Assembly (NCBI GenBank): GCA_963971425.1
Contig: OZ020523.1
Location: forward strand, 21,681,105-21,745,104
From: Bryoerythrophyllum caledonicum
Taxonomy: Eukaryota > Streptophyta > Bryopsida > Pottiales > Pottiaceae
Length of the DNA stretch: 64,000 nucleotides
Direction of reading: 5' to 3'
Shown here: positions 24,514 through 37,519 of the stretch, piece after piece
Layout of the letters: each line of letters starts with the position of its first letter
Position numbering within the stretch: the stretch's first letter is position 1
Notes under the pieces: model-generated
The model's database searches: none
The model's input: the letters and a program-made list of their open reading frames with translations, nothing else
Told to the model about the DNA's origin: nothing
Position numbers and translations under genes: made by a program

Positions 24514-25054
24514 GTAATGACTAAAGGTCACCAAAATAATGGAGATGGTAGGTGATACGATAATTTTTGAACTATCGAATTATAGTTGTTCAAAAAGTCG
24601 AGGAATGGCAATCCTCTCTGTTACATAACATTCTGTAAATAAGTCGTCCACCTGAAAGTAAGGTGGGCGATCATTAATAATAGAATGGGAGGGTGAATGT
24701 AAGATGTTTTGGATTTGAAATTGAGCCAAAGAAGGAGGGACAAAGATAAAGCAATTGAGGGATTTAGGCACATTACACATGGGTACTTGACTGCGGATTT
24801 AGCCACAAAGCATGCGAGCTTGACAACACATTACATCTCATGTCGGCACAATTTATGTGAGTAGATGCAGCGTGATTAACTTACCTCAATGTAAATTTTT
24901 CGACTAAATCTTACCCTCTCGATTATTTGATTCAAGATAGGTATCCCCAGATTTGTGCTTGACAAACACTATCGACTAGACTCAGCATAGCCATCCTTTC
25001 TTCCTTCAACTTGCAGGAATACTCAAAGGTGAGAGTTATAATGTCATTCGAGAG

Positions 25055-25531
25055 TTGCAGATCCAGATGCCAGAGGAGAGAGAGGAGTTGTTATGTTTGG
25101 CAACTGCACAGAAGAAGAAACGTAGGAGGCGTGGTTTGCGCTTCTCTAGTACAAAGCAACAAAAGAGGTATAGGATGAGCAAGAGAGTTGCTCCGAGGGT
25201 AGACTGTGATGTGGGGGACACTACACGCGTGCTATCATTTGACACTGAGAATTGCAGAATCAAGGGCAGTTTAAGAACTGTTATTGAAGTGCAAGGAAGC
25301 GTGCCATCAGACCTTGTGCGGAGTGGTGGTGCTCGGAGCGGTAATCATGGAAGCAGTGACTCGGAGGGGCGGAGGCAAGGGATGAATCGAGGAGCCGAGG
25401 TGGAGGCAAACGAGATGGAAGAAGAGCAGCCACTTTTAGAGTTAGGTACAAGTGAAGCGCCTTCAAGTCAATCTGAGGAGCATGATGATTTATTGAACAG
25501 TCAAAGCAGTGAAGAACCAAAGAAGAGAAAG
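25055..25531 (+). CDS. Small basic protein, MULE accessory ORF 2 (paralogue of ORF 1)
   Basis: The start of this ORF repeats the ORF 1 pattern: a basic KKKRRRRG patch, FSS.KQ, a basic RM segment, then D..DTTRVLSF. It continues into an acidic, Gln/Ser/Glu-rich tail and reaches a good splice donor, aag|gtaaga, at about 25531. This suggests the gene continues in downstream exons, which may have been displaced by the hAT insertion at 26706. Similarity to ORF 1 is visible over about 55 residues. Confidence 0.4.
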
Positions 25532-26697
25532 GTAAGATTTGATTTGCTTTGCTTGGACTTTTCATGTGTGTTTAAGAAAGTGAGTTTAAGATGCAAGTCT
25601 TCTCAGGTCAAATATTAATGATTAAGAATGCTAATGGAATGGTGGCAAGGAATTGGAAGTTATTGAGCTTGGTAGGCTTCGGGGCCGAAGCTTCATTTGG
25701 GCAACCGTTGGGCCTTGTCTAAACATATTCTTTTTAGGGAAATTGACCAATATACTCTTGGAGTACATAGTCGTTGGACCGAAAAGTATATTTGAAAGTC
25801 AAAAATTTCTATCATTATGAAAGTATATGATTGTAAATTACTTCCACTATCATTCATCCAACTCATCTCAACCTGACTGGTCAAATATTTACCAACTTTG
25901 GCTTTCTGTTGGATGTAAAACTTCATTTAGTATACATTAGTATTAGAGAACAAATTAGAGTATAATACCCTCAACATGTGGGTCACATTTTGATCATGTA
26001 TGGATGCCATTATCAACAACTTCAAATACATTTGGTCCTTTAGATGGTAGAATAGTTACTGAGCTTCAGTGATTAGACTTCATACCATAACTTTTGACGT
26101 ACATAGTCAAATGTCGAACCCATTAATTATATTAATTGTAATGTTAAATTCAAAAGAGAGGGACGAACTGTTTGTCAGAAATTGAATGTCCTTGGGGCTA
26201 AATTATCATAATGAAGAATAAAAGTTGATAAAAAATCAAGTCATAATCATTCAATTATGTCTATTCAATATATTACAATTTCGATGAGAGACTTCAACTG
26301 TAATGTATCTTCTTCCATCAATACGTGTCACCAAATGTACATTTTCAGTGAACATTTCCAGAGATCAGATTCTAAACAAGGTCTAAGGAGTCCTGGGGAA
26401 AGCAAGTTACACAAGATATATGGTTTGGGAGGAGTCAGGACTGTGTACTGTATATGGTCTGTGAACGTGGAACCTTTCTGACGCTTGTCCTCAACTGACT
26501 TTTGTCCTCAACTGCTTGTTTTTACCGCTAGCACAATTTTCAAAATCATCGCACTGGGAGCCAGCTTCTTCTCACGACGTGTGTAATCTCACAGCTGCAA
26601 TCTCACGTCGTCGTAATCCACGATTCGCACTCCAAGATGGGATTTTAGCCTTGTGTACAATGAGAGACATCAAGTATACATTACCACTAATACATGT
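25532..26697. other. MULE spacer left of the hAT element
   Basis: No gene is supported. A near-palindrome ggcttcggggccgaagct sits at about 25675-25692 and has a better copy at 30823-30842. Confidence 0.35.
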
Positions 26698-26705
26698 CTC
26701 TTAAG
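26698..26705. repeat. Left TSD of hAT element (ctcttaag)
   Basis: This perfect 8-bp duplication matches 30234-30241; 8 bp is the standard length for hAT elements. Confidence 0.95.
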
Positions 26706-29700
26706 CAGTGGTGATTTTTCACAAGGTCCCTAACATGTTCCAGGACATGTTCTGAAAAAAAAAACATTTCCAGTGGACGGGTTCTCTGAAAATGAACCGG
26801 TTTTTGGACGTGTCAAATTCACTTTGGACGGGTTCTAAAAATAAATTTTTTTTTGACAATTTTTTCCCAAAAAAATGAATGATGCAAATATCAATTACAT
26901 TATGTCATATATGACATGTGAATGTAAACATAATGGAGTCAAACCACTAATACCAAATCAAAAAACCAATCTTCAAGAGGTTGGATTCACCTGCACACAT
27001 TGATTCATGAACCACAATATTTAGAATTTTTTTAACACAATGTCAAAGATTTAAATTGAAGGTAAACTAAGCAATTGTATAAAAATTTAGTTAATATAAA
27101 CATGTTCAATTTTTACCAAAAAAAAAAGTACTTACCATTCAAAAAAGTGGATGAATTCTCCTATCCTTCATGTTTTTCCAGACAAGCATCACTGCATTCC
27201 AATTGATGTTTTCAATTGGAATATTTGCACATGAAATGCGCATCAAAGCATCTAAAGCCTCCAACTTCAACCTAGTACAGAGATGACTCTTGATCAGGTT
27301 TTGTTTAGAAAAACCCTTCTCACATATTGCAGTGCTCACAGGAATCACCATAACTCTCCTCCACAAGTTACTCAAACCAGGCCAATTGATGGACCACTCT
27401 GGAGTTGTACCTACAAACTCCCATGCTTCAAATAAAGACTTATTTGGGATCATCTCTCTCATGGTCTCTACCATCTCCAAGCACTCACCTCGACACCAAT
27501 CTTGTTCTTCTTCAGAACTCTCGAACTTCACAAACAACCTCTCCAACCACTCTTCAGTAATACGAGTCCTCTCATCATCATTTGCAGGATAGAGATTGGG
27601 GCTGAAGAGCTTGCATGCATTGAAGATGCCTAAGTCTGGAAACCTATTATTCAATGCATCCACCACCCTCTGCACATACTCTGCCCCAATGAGTTTGCAC
27701 TCCTCAATAGTACCGGCTGTCCCAGTAACATTCTCCAAATGCATTGGATAGGTTCTCAGGCCACCATCTGCAATTGGATACTCCATCTCCATAGAAGATG
27801 CACAGGTCTCCAAAAATGGCCACAATGCCCTTGAACCTCTTTCAAATTCTACACCTCTAGCTACTAGAAAACATCTACTCAATACTGTGATACAAATGTT
27901 TAAATGACCTCCAATCTAAGTAATATCCACATGGTAACTCTGAAATAGCTTATTGAGTTTATTCAACTCAGTAAGAATATCCACAAGTAACCGTAGAAGG
28001 AATTGAAACTGAAAGGATGTGAGTTTACGATACCACATTGCTTCTTGTTCACGGAAAAGCTCTAGAAACGAGGGCATTCCATCCAAAATCCGTTGCATCA
28101 CTTGTCCACGGGATAACCATCGAACTCCATGTATGTGGAGAACAACCAATGGATCCATCGCAAACTCCTGCATCAACTGATCAAGCTGTGTTCGCCGCAA
28201 TGATGACCTGCCCACCCACGTGTATGCAAAGTTGGAGAAATCATCCAAAACCTGTAGCTCCGGTGATGCCTCAACTGCATCGCTGGCTGCCAGTGCATCT
28301 CTAAACAAACACGGGAATTAATTAGTGAATATATTACATTCTAGAAAATAATGAAATTCATTAAAAAAAAACTTAAAATTAAAGACTCACCTATGTGCAA
28401 TGCAATGCATATTAACAAGTGTTGGTACATCTGCTCGAAGTCTGTCTGCTAGTCCTTGTCTCACCCCAGTCATAGAAGCCGCTCCATCAGTAGCTAAAGC
28501 CACTAATTTGTCAAGAGGCCACTGCAACTCCTCCAATAAATCCACGACATTCCTATAGAATACCTCTCATGTGGCTCCTGGAACACCAGACAAACCAACA
28601 TGTTGCATACGTGGAGGGCCTAAGCCACCACGAGATAGACTGCAAACATACACAATCAAATGCTGCTCTAGACTACGATCGGTTGATTCATCTACAAGAA
28701 GAGAGATCACCGGTGAATCTCTAACTTCTAAAAGATCAACATCCCTCAAATGCTGTGAAATGGCCCACAAAAAATCATATGCAGATCGTCTACTAGTGTA
28801 AGCACCGTACTCATCATTGACAGGCATGTCTGGAGCCCTGAGGTGTCTAATTATCTGACACATATCCTCATACTGGTTGATAGCTCTATCATTAACTACC
28901 AAATGGTATAAAATCTTCATACAACAAATAATTCTAGCACTCTCTGCATCAATAGCATTTACCACATGTCTAGCCATGGCAAGTGCCTCAGGGTTATCTC
29001 TCACCGGTCTCCACTTGAGCATGGCATGAGCATGAAGGGTTGATCCTTCATGCTCCTTCACAGCTGAAAGTTGCAATGACTCACAACCGTCTCCTCTAGT
29101 CCCCCATCGTGATTTTTAACCAGTTGCTTGACATGTTGCACACTTCATGTAGGGCTTCTGTCTAGGGAGAGCAATGTGCATCAACCAGGGCCTTCCATGA
29201 TGCCATACGGGCATAAACTTCCTCCTTCTTGGAGGCCGCGCTCGACCACCATGAGCTGGAACCTGTACTCCTACACTATCCTCCTCATGTGCACTATCAT
29301 CAAAATCATTGTCCTCCCCCATCTCATTCTCTTCCGCCATCTCAATGTCCTCTCTAATCTGATCATGACCTTGAATGCCACCTTACTCTACCTCAACATC
29401 AGGAATACCACGTAGAGAACCCCTAATGGAAGATTCTGACAACTCAGGCACTTCATTCCTCCCATCACTCAAAGTTTGAGAAGAAGAAGATGCCCTAAAC
29501 ATATGGAGAATGCTTTGTTGCCGGGCATCTCTCCTTTGCCTGGGTACTCCAGACACTGGCAAAGACATAACTGCAATACATATTCAAAACAGATCAATCA
29601 CCACACACATGAAATACAAAAACCCTAAATGTGTGACTTACCCTAAACCTAGACTCTATGTTGATTTCTTGTATACATTACTTCTCTATCACTTGAAAAA

Positions 29701-30233
29701 AATAAGAAATATCAAAGTAAACAAACATACCTAGGTCATGAAGCTTTAGTCCACCTCGAAAATTCACAACCAAGCTGAAAACGCACCACTGAGCTGTGCA
29801 AGAGCTGGACCCAAAAAATGAGCCAAAAACTGAACCTCGTAGTTTCTGCAGCCTGTGCAGCCTCGCAGCCTGTGCAGCCTATGCAGCCTCAGCCTCAGCC
29901 TGAGATGCAGAGCTTGGCCGGGCCAGGCTTCAGAGCCGGGCCAAGCCAAGCTCTGCAACGGCCAGGCTCTACAGCTACGGCCTGCAGGCTCTGCCTATTC
30001 TTTTTTTGTGTTTTTTTTTTGGTTTTTTTTTTAATATAATTTTATTTATAAACATACGGGACGGGTATTTCTTTTTTGAACCGGTTTTGGGACGGGTTGT
30101 TTGTTTTTTAACCTTTCCATGGACGGGTTGGTTTTGAGATTACCGGTTTTGGGACGGCTTGCAATTTTTTTTGCCTTTCTATTCAAGGTTTTTGGACATG
30201 GACGGGTTAAAACTTTGTGAAAAATCAACCCTG
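26706..30233 (-). mobile_element. hAT transposon, 3,528 bp, with intact ends
   Basis: The TIRs begin CAGTGGTGATTTTTCACAA on the left and CAGGGTTGATTTTTCACAAA on the right (reverse complement), typical hAT CAGRG-type ends. They are flanked by the 8-bp TSD ctcttaag. Subterminal copies of an 'acgggtt' motif (26775-26830 and 30058-30208) occur in opposite orientations at the two ends and are probable transposase-binding repeats. One transposase gene lies inside on the minus strand. The element is inserted in the MULE, so it is the most recent event in that stack. Confidence 0.95.
27139..29568 (-). pseudogene. hAT transposase (DUF4371/zinc-finger type), nearly intact frame
   Basis: The gene reads from an ATG at 29568. 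The N-terminus has QQSILHMF, a PIP-box-like motif. A BED-type zinc-binding segment follows (CATC...H...H, about 29140-29030). The first catalytic Asp is in SLLVDESTDRS (about 28710-28680) and the second in ALATDGAASMTG (about 28500-28465). An intron with donor gtgagt lies at about 28390-28309. The C-terminal hAT dimerisation block includes PVSTAICEKGFSKQN (about 27340-27300). Four in-frame stops occur (TAA 29383-29385, TAA 29116-29118, TGA 28567-28569, TAG 27916-27918) but no frameshift. All four fit C-to-T changes of Gln or Arg codons. Confidence 0.88.
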
Positions 30234-30241
30234 CTCTTAAG

Positions 30242-31141
30242 TGTTGAATAAAGTAATTTGTAGATTTGAAGTCTAAAATGTCTCTGCTGTCTAGATTTCT
30301 TCGCAACGATGTTCGTGTGAAGTGTAGATGATGACTATTCTGTGCACAATGTTCTTGTGCATGTACCTTTACCTGTTCTAGATCTGGAGGTCTTGCATTG
30401 GATTTCGTCACAGAACCCAACTCTGGCGGAGTGCTGGCAGAAACGGATTCGCCGGTTCAGTCTTGGTGATTTGCCGGTTCAGTCTTGCAGGATTCGTCAG
30501 AGAAGTTTGCAGGATTCGTCACAGTATTGGTGAGAAGTTTGCAGGATTCGTCATAGTATTGGTGAGAAGTTTGCTGGATTTGTTGCTGGATTCGTCGCGT
30601 ATGTGGTGATCGTCGTGTGTGTGCTGGATTCGTCATTGTTGAAACTTGTGGTTGTTGGCGTATTCTGGTTGTGTCCTGGTGCGAACGCTAGATCGATTAT
30701 GGGTCTCGTTAGGTCTTGAAGTGCGTCGTTAGGTCTCGTTAGGTTTTAAAGTACGACGTTAGGTTCCAATAAATTTGCATATTTGTGAACTGCTCGGAAG
30801 ATGATTGAGCTTTAAGCGAAGGAGGCTTCGGCGCCGAAGCCTTCTCACTGCGCAGAACGCAGTATCTCCGCCGACATCCTGGCAACAAGACCTCGACCTC
30901 CCAGCACCGAATTTTAGGCACCACGAGACTCTTCGCCGCGGAACAGAGTGCCGGGACTGGCATCGAGACACTCACCTTGACCTGCAGCGAGACTTGCATC
31001 TGGACACTTCGCAGCCAGTGCCAGAATTGCAGCAGGACACTCCGCAACACGATCTCACCAACAGTGCCGACTTCTTCCGTGTAGGTCGTTCAATTTGATA
31101 ATTGTGTTGTGTGTCGGTGATAGGAAGTTGACAGAAGAACG
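30242..31141. repeat. MULE spacer with short tandem repeats and a 20-bp palindrome
   Basis: Between about 30460 and 30610 a unit containing 'gaagtttgcaggattcgtca' recurs in tandem with variation. A 20-bp perfect palindrome, aggcttcggcgccgaagcct, lies at 30823-30842. The 5' end or promoter of the ParB-like gene must lie here, but I cannot point to a core promoter. Confidence 0.55.
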
Positions 31142-34100
31142 ATGGAGGCCCCTCTCGGAGAGAGTTCAACACCGAACCCTCCTGTTGTTGCGAATGTAAG
31201 TCTTCCAGTTGATTACGGTTCTGGATATGTATATCTACAGTATTTGCGCTTGGTGCGCTCGATACCTTTCGGGATCGTTCAAGCTGAATCCAGATTCTCT
31301 TGTTGGTCACAGGAGGGAGCCGAGATGACACAGGACGGAGAGCAGCTGGAGCCTTCGGCACCGAACCTTTGCATGGCGACCGAGGTAAGCCTTAACTTTG
31401 ACCTTGAAATCTAGCAGAATGTGGTCGATCCAACTCTGGTCAGGCTCTTAGTTACTAAATTGAAATTTGCCCAAAACTGCGGTGTATGCTCATTAATTCT
31501 CAAAATCTGCCCAAAATCAGTTAGATCGCAGTAACTTCAAAAATTCACCAAAAAATGAGATTTTACATTTTTTCGAATTTTGTTTTTTGTACATGTAAAA
31601 AGGGTAGTAAAGCATGATCTCACCGTTTGGATTTTCAATACAATAATTTTTTTCATGCCTTGGTATTTATATTTCAGCATACCTCCATGTGGAAAATTAA
31701 GCATTTCTTTAGGTTTTATAGTTCCTGAGATGGTAAAAATCATAGGTACAAGAATTTGAAGAGCCTCATTTCAAATTTCCTTTCAAAATTGGTTTTTTTG
31801 ACCCCCAAAACATTAGTTTTCCATTCTACGACAAGGAAAAAAAAAATTCTTCAACTTGAACATAACGATCTCACAAATGGTGAGGAATTTGAATCTAAGA
31901 TTCGGTATGCATGTACATGTACAAGTTAGGTACTAGATCTTACGGTTACATACTCGAAAATTTGTCAAAAGATAAAGATTTTCACCTTGCATTGAAAGAG
32001 GGCAGTTTTAAGGGTTTTGGCAGTTTAGAGGCCTTTCGACTTTAGGGGTTAATATTCTGCCTGAATTGTGCACATTGTCCATACTATAATTATGTTTATA
32101 TGGACGTAAGTGTTGTTGCTCTCTATGCTCTTTGTGCTTCTGTTCGATTTGAAATAATGTCAATTAAATTGGACTTTTCATGGAAATTATCCTGTGCTCA
32201 AGACATGTTCAATATATGGTAATTCATCAAATGTGCTTATGATTGTGACTCTCGTTTGATTCTACTGTGGAGGAATTTGCCGTTGTCCAAATCAAATAAT
32301 TGAATCTTGAGTTTATAGACCCAATTTGAATATGGATTTCCTATTTCATGCCCCATGTTTAAAGTGCCGCATGTGTTAACCCTGACTATTTTGATATGTA
32401 TTGAGACCACTCTACTTTCATGATATGTGTGTTACCTTGATTTGTTTTCTTGAAAGATTTGGCATTATCTAGTATTGCTATGATTTAGTGAATTCTTTAA
32501 TATTTGGATACAGGTCTCTGATTCGGTGGATTCAGTTGCCGACTCCAACGGCTGCACAACGGTGAAGTATCCACCAAATTGCCACGATGCTAAAGAAGGG
32601 GAGCAATTGCGGCGCAAGTTGGAGAAGCGAGACTATCACTCCGTTTTAAATAGCATGCGATCTTTGGATTCAGGGTTACGAATCCCATTATGCAGGCTCT
32701 TACCTTTGCCACGAGTTAGACTAGTTCAAGAGGTGGATGTCCGACGCTTGGAGATTCTTTTTGAAGATTGTGATGGATATGATGATGCAGATCGTGCTCT
32801 ATACGTGTCCATCTACAACGATAAGGAGACCACTACTGACGTTGGAGACGAACATCGGACTTCTTGGGGTCATCATTGGCATGATGCAAATGACCGGTTT
32901 GACGCCCAGCTTGAGTCTTCAGCTTTATACGCTCATCTGAGAGGTAAGATGTTCTATGTTTGGGATGGCAATCACAGATTCTCCGCTTGGTGGCGCAAAA
33001 TCAACATCGATCACTCTGAGGAGGCTCGCTGGCATTTCTCAGTCATCTGCATCGTCTTGGACCCCCGAGGCCGCATTGGACCTCTTCTGAATGCAATGAA
33101 CGACGTTAACTGGTATGTCTTTGAAATTTCTATTTATTCAAATTCCATTTTTTCATTTATTTTCTTTAACCACTCTCAAATTAGGTCCACTCAAAATGAT
33201 CATGTCAAGACTAGTCTCCCTGCTCGATTGACACGGATGCGATATTTTGGAGCACTTTCATTGGAGGACTTTCGTGACTTGCTGACTCCCACTGAGTACA
33301 AAACTTGTGGAAAAATCAAAAAGAGTAGGCCGACGTGGTTCCCTCTCACGGTTGATGTCTTCATCTCCTTTTTGTATCGGGTGCATTTTCTTTTATCACA
33401 TTTGAGATTTCAAGATTATTTCACTCAATATTTAATAAAGACTTCGTTGCTGATAATTGAAACTTATCCCTAGGCTGACATATCCCCGTGCTTCTGATGA
33501 GGCTGTCCGTCAGTACAATGATCGTATTCAGGAGAAGGATAGGCTGTGGAGGCCGTGTGGGGGGTCATGTAGGCTGCTTCAGAAAGAGCCATTAAAGTCA
33601 TTAAGCAGAAGGACTTTCTGAAGTACTTGACTGTGGCGAATCCTAGAAATGGGGAGGATTTCTTCAATCAGGTTAGAGCATTTCAACTCTATTTCTACTT
33701 TCATGTCATTTACATATACTGTCTTTCATGACTTTTCATATTTTATTTCATATCATTTATCATAAATATTTTTTATGGGCAACAGATCAATTTGCACTAC
33801 AGTACAAATTCCAAGCCGGAGATGACAATTGAGAAGCTTCAAAAGATTGCAACATCTGTGGTGGAGCCAGAATTTAAAGCCAAATGGCTTCGGTGGTGGA
33901 ATTCAGGCACTATACGGCAAGCCGCCTACCGCTTCCTTCCTGCCAATTTTAAGGAGGCAGACCTTGATACTTGGCTCAACAAAGCCACAATTTGGGCTCA
34001 GGTAATGTGATTTCTTTGCATTCATTATTCTTCTTCTGTAACTTCATTTAATTCCACTATTTGATTATATATATTCATTGCAGATCGAAGACCGTGTTGT

Positions 34101-36491
34101 CAAGCAGTTCAATGAGATTTCTGGTGATGAATTGGGTAATATTGATTGGAGTGCATCTAGAGGCATCAAAAAGCCCTCAGATTTTGTGGAGTCTTGGAGA
34201 ATTTTGCTTTGGGACAGAGCGTTCCAAATTTTTCTCCACCCAATTGCTACCCCTCCTTTTATGAACGGATCCATATTTGATGATCATCCTAGAGCTCAAT
34301 TGGTAGAGAGACGTGTGTTATATCGGTATTTTTTGAACCTTAACTTATATATTTATAATTGTCTCCTTTCACTACATTGAATTTTTTGAGCTTACTAAAT
34401 GTTTTTCTTTTGGCAGATATATGATGCGGGAGCTCATTACTAAACATGCCATTCCATCTCAATCTCTCCCACCCTATGTTGAAGCTTAGATCAAGCTTTC
34501 TTCTGACCTTTGCATGTATACTCTAGTGCAACAAAAGAGGTACACAGCCAATCACCTCGAAGTTGGGTGTTGGTACCTTGATTGTTCACCAAACTATACT
34601 CCGGACGATGAGGTACACTATAGGAATAGCCTTGATGCTGCTTCTGTGTCTCCTATTGGAGCTACCGAAGTTGTCGACCTTCTTGAGGAAGACTCCATTC
34701 AACCAATTCATGTTCGTGGCGACGGTTCTTCTCAGAAGAAGAAACCTTTGACCAAAGCCCAGAAGGAGGCGGTAAACAAGGTTGCACAAGTGAAGGAGGT
34801 AAGAGATGCCACTACTGCTGCGGCCTCTAGTCTTTCTACATTCTCAGTATTACCTAGCAATATCAGTGCCCCAACAAGTGACCAACATGGTATGTTACCA
34901 CACTCTTCATCTCAGTTCCCCACCACTTCAAGTGTTGCACAAGCCACGGAGGAGCTCCTTGGGCAACGGAAAGTCCGCCAGATGCTCTCTGCTTCCACCT
35001 CTGTTGCACAGATACATCCTTTGGAGGTGATGTTGGAAAATACGTCCCTTTTTGCGGTAATGGAGACTCTTGGTAGGCCAGCAGGCCTTGATCAATTATG
35101 GGAGACGCTTCATCAATTTATTACCCAGGTATTTTTTCATATTTATTACCTATTTTAGTTCTTTAGACTATTCATCAGATTATTCATCATTTCATCTCAT
35201 TTCTTATTGTTTCATGCAGGTTGGTTCTGGTCGAACACGTCGTGTGTCTTCTCCACATTGTAAGAACACCGGTCTGGATCTCATCATCGCCGACATTCCA
35301 GAGAATCTGCCAGTGCCTGGCATTTCAACGCCGCCTTCGACAATTCCACAATGGAATTCACGACCTGAACGGTATGTAGAGTCCATTTTTGAGTTTGGTG
35401 ATGCATATTTACATGATGACGCCGCCATTCTTCTTTTCCACTGCGATGATCGTGCACTCTGCTCCAAAGTTGAAGAAGTTGTGGAGCAATATAGCTTCCA
35501 CCTTTGTAAAGATTGGTGGGGAATTAATGATATTGCCTTGGCATCTCCAAAGTTCCCCTCGACCACGGTACGATATATTTTCCAATTCCATTATCTCTTT
35601 TGGAATTTTTTTTATCATTTGTGATTTTTAATGGATTGGGTCTATTGTAGTCGCATCGCTTTTGGATCCAGCTCTTTGTCCGTGATGAACCCATTCAATC
35701 ACAGTTCTCTATCATAGAGAATCGTGAGCTTTCGGATGTGGGTCTCGAAGTTGAGCAGACTGACACTTTTTTCAATCTCACTACCGTCAAGAACCAGCTC
35801 ATGCGAGGGAGTTTGCCCTGGCGTGGTGCACGGGAAAAAGATCCCCTTTTCATGCAAGTCTTGATTGAGTCCTTCACAAAACCTAGTGACATCGTGTTGG
35901 ATTGGAAGGCCTCCACTGGTACCTTTCATGAACTCTTTATTTATTTTGCAATTTGATTTCTTGTTAACCATTATCATATGATTATTTATATGTTTTCTAA
36001 TTCTTGCACGTGCCTCTATTCGTGCCTGCCAAGCCACTGGTAGGCACATTGTTGAATTTGAAGATGATCTGGATATCTTCACTACAATCCTCCAGCCTTT
36101 GGTTGCTAAGCCTTCTCCTCCTCCGGCGGTTGCCAGGAAGGCTGTCAGGAAGGCTAGCCAGCCTCTTTTAGAGGAGCGCCCATCAAAGAAGCCAAAACGC
36201 AATCGATTTTCCTATGCGTAAGTTTTTTTTTATTTATCCATTCTAAAATATTTGTAATCCATATACTCTACTTGTTAGCGGATCACTAACTGTATGTTAT
36301 GCAGAGCTTTTTGTTCGAGCCTTCCAGAGGCTTTCACGCTTCCAAGCTATGCCGAGGATATGGCTATTGCATATGCACACACTCCTTCTCCAGCTCCTTC
36401 TCCTCCCCGCCGCGCATTCCATTCCAGTGTGGAACAATTTATGGATGTTGAGGCTTCGGAAGGGGATGTTAGTGAGGGATATAGTAGTTAG
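31142..36491 (+). pseudogene. ParB-like / beta-class DNA methyltransferase-like cargo gene of the MULE
   Basis: Exons inferred from splice sites with matching phase: 31142-31195, 31313-31384, 32514-33112, 33185-33373, 33474-33671, 33786-34001, 34084-34325, 34417-35128, 35220-35567, 35651-35918, about 36010-36217 and 36305-36491, giving roughly 1,100 residues. Exon 3 holds a ParB-like pattern: IPLCRLLPLPR..., then FYVWDGNHRFSAW, like the DGxHR motif of the ParB/Srx fold. Exon 9 has LDLIIADIPENLP where a beta-class amino-methyltransferase has D-P-P-Y. Exon 10 into 11 has SDIVLDWKASTG where motif I normally reads DPFxGSG. The order IV then I fits the beta class, but both motifs are degenerate. 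Defects: a one-base frameshift near 33550, TAGs at 33570-33572 and 34487-34489, and a lost acceptor near 36008. A basic tail follows (KKPKRNRF). Confidence 0.65.
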
Positions 36492-36954
36492 GAAGGGTCT
36501 TCACTTGTAGCCCGTGATTTTACTAGTATTTGTATTTTCAGTGTCATTGACTTGTGAGTCCGACATGCATATTTTTTATGTGCAATTTGGCTAACAATCA
36601 TTACATGTGTTTCTATATATTTATTTTATATATTATCTATTTTGTATATGGCCTACTACTATTCATAGTTTTATTTGTGGGCCATAAATAATGACTAATG
36701 TATTAAATATAATAAAGTAAATAAATTGGTAGAATTTATGAGAATTTACCCTTACTTAGTCAAATAGATGTGTGTATATGATTAGCAAAGATATTTCACT
36801 CAAATTTGAATTTCTAGTTTAGCAAGGATTGTATTTATCAAAGTCATTTTGTATTAGTGGCTAACGGTGACTTATCTAGAGAAATGATATGGATGGAAGT
36901 TGTACTGGTTATCACTAACCAATATTAAAGCTTGAGGTTTCTCATTGCAAAAAA

Positions 36955-37275
36955 CATGTTTTTAAATAATTGAAAATAAAAATAAAATAAAAATATAGAC
37001 AAAGAAGGAGAAGAAAAAGAAAAAGAAGATAAAATTTTATACAAGAAAAAATAGAAGAAGAAAAAAAGGTAAAAACATTATTAAAAAAAATAAAATAAAA
37101 AGAAAATATAAAAGAAGAAAAGAAGAAAATGAAGAAGAGAAATAATGGAAAAGAAGAAGAAGAAGAGAATAAATTTAAAAGAAAATGATAAGAAAATAAT
37201 GGAAAGAGAAAAAGAAAAAGAAAAGAGAATGAAGAAAAAAAACAAAGAAGAAGAAAAAAAAGATGTATGGAGATG
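36955..37275 (+). repeat. A/G-rich purine tract
   Basis: About 320 bp are almost entirely A and G on the plus strand, with imperfect (gaagaa)n and (aaaag)n units. It gives spurious Phe/Ser/Leu-rich ORFs on the minus strand. It lies just inside the right end of the MULE. Confidence 0.85.
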
Positions 37276-37519
37276 AAGAACAACAACAATATAAAACAAA
37301 ATCAAATAAAATAAAATCCTCCTACCGTTTTGTTTGCTCATTTTTTCTCAAAATTTCAATACAATAGATATAATGTCAAAATGCCCCACTCACTTTAAAC
37401 AAATCCCATGGTTATAGAACCTCTAATTACTAAAAAAACCATCCAACCTCTGATAATCCACGGTAATAAATCCCTAGTATCTAAATTTTTGGAACTTTCA
37501 TCTCGTCGCCGCTTAAAAT

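Noticed and set aside
36942-37341. Phe/Ser-rich minus-strand ORFs as membrane proteins
   Set aside because: They are translations of a simple A/G-rich tract.
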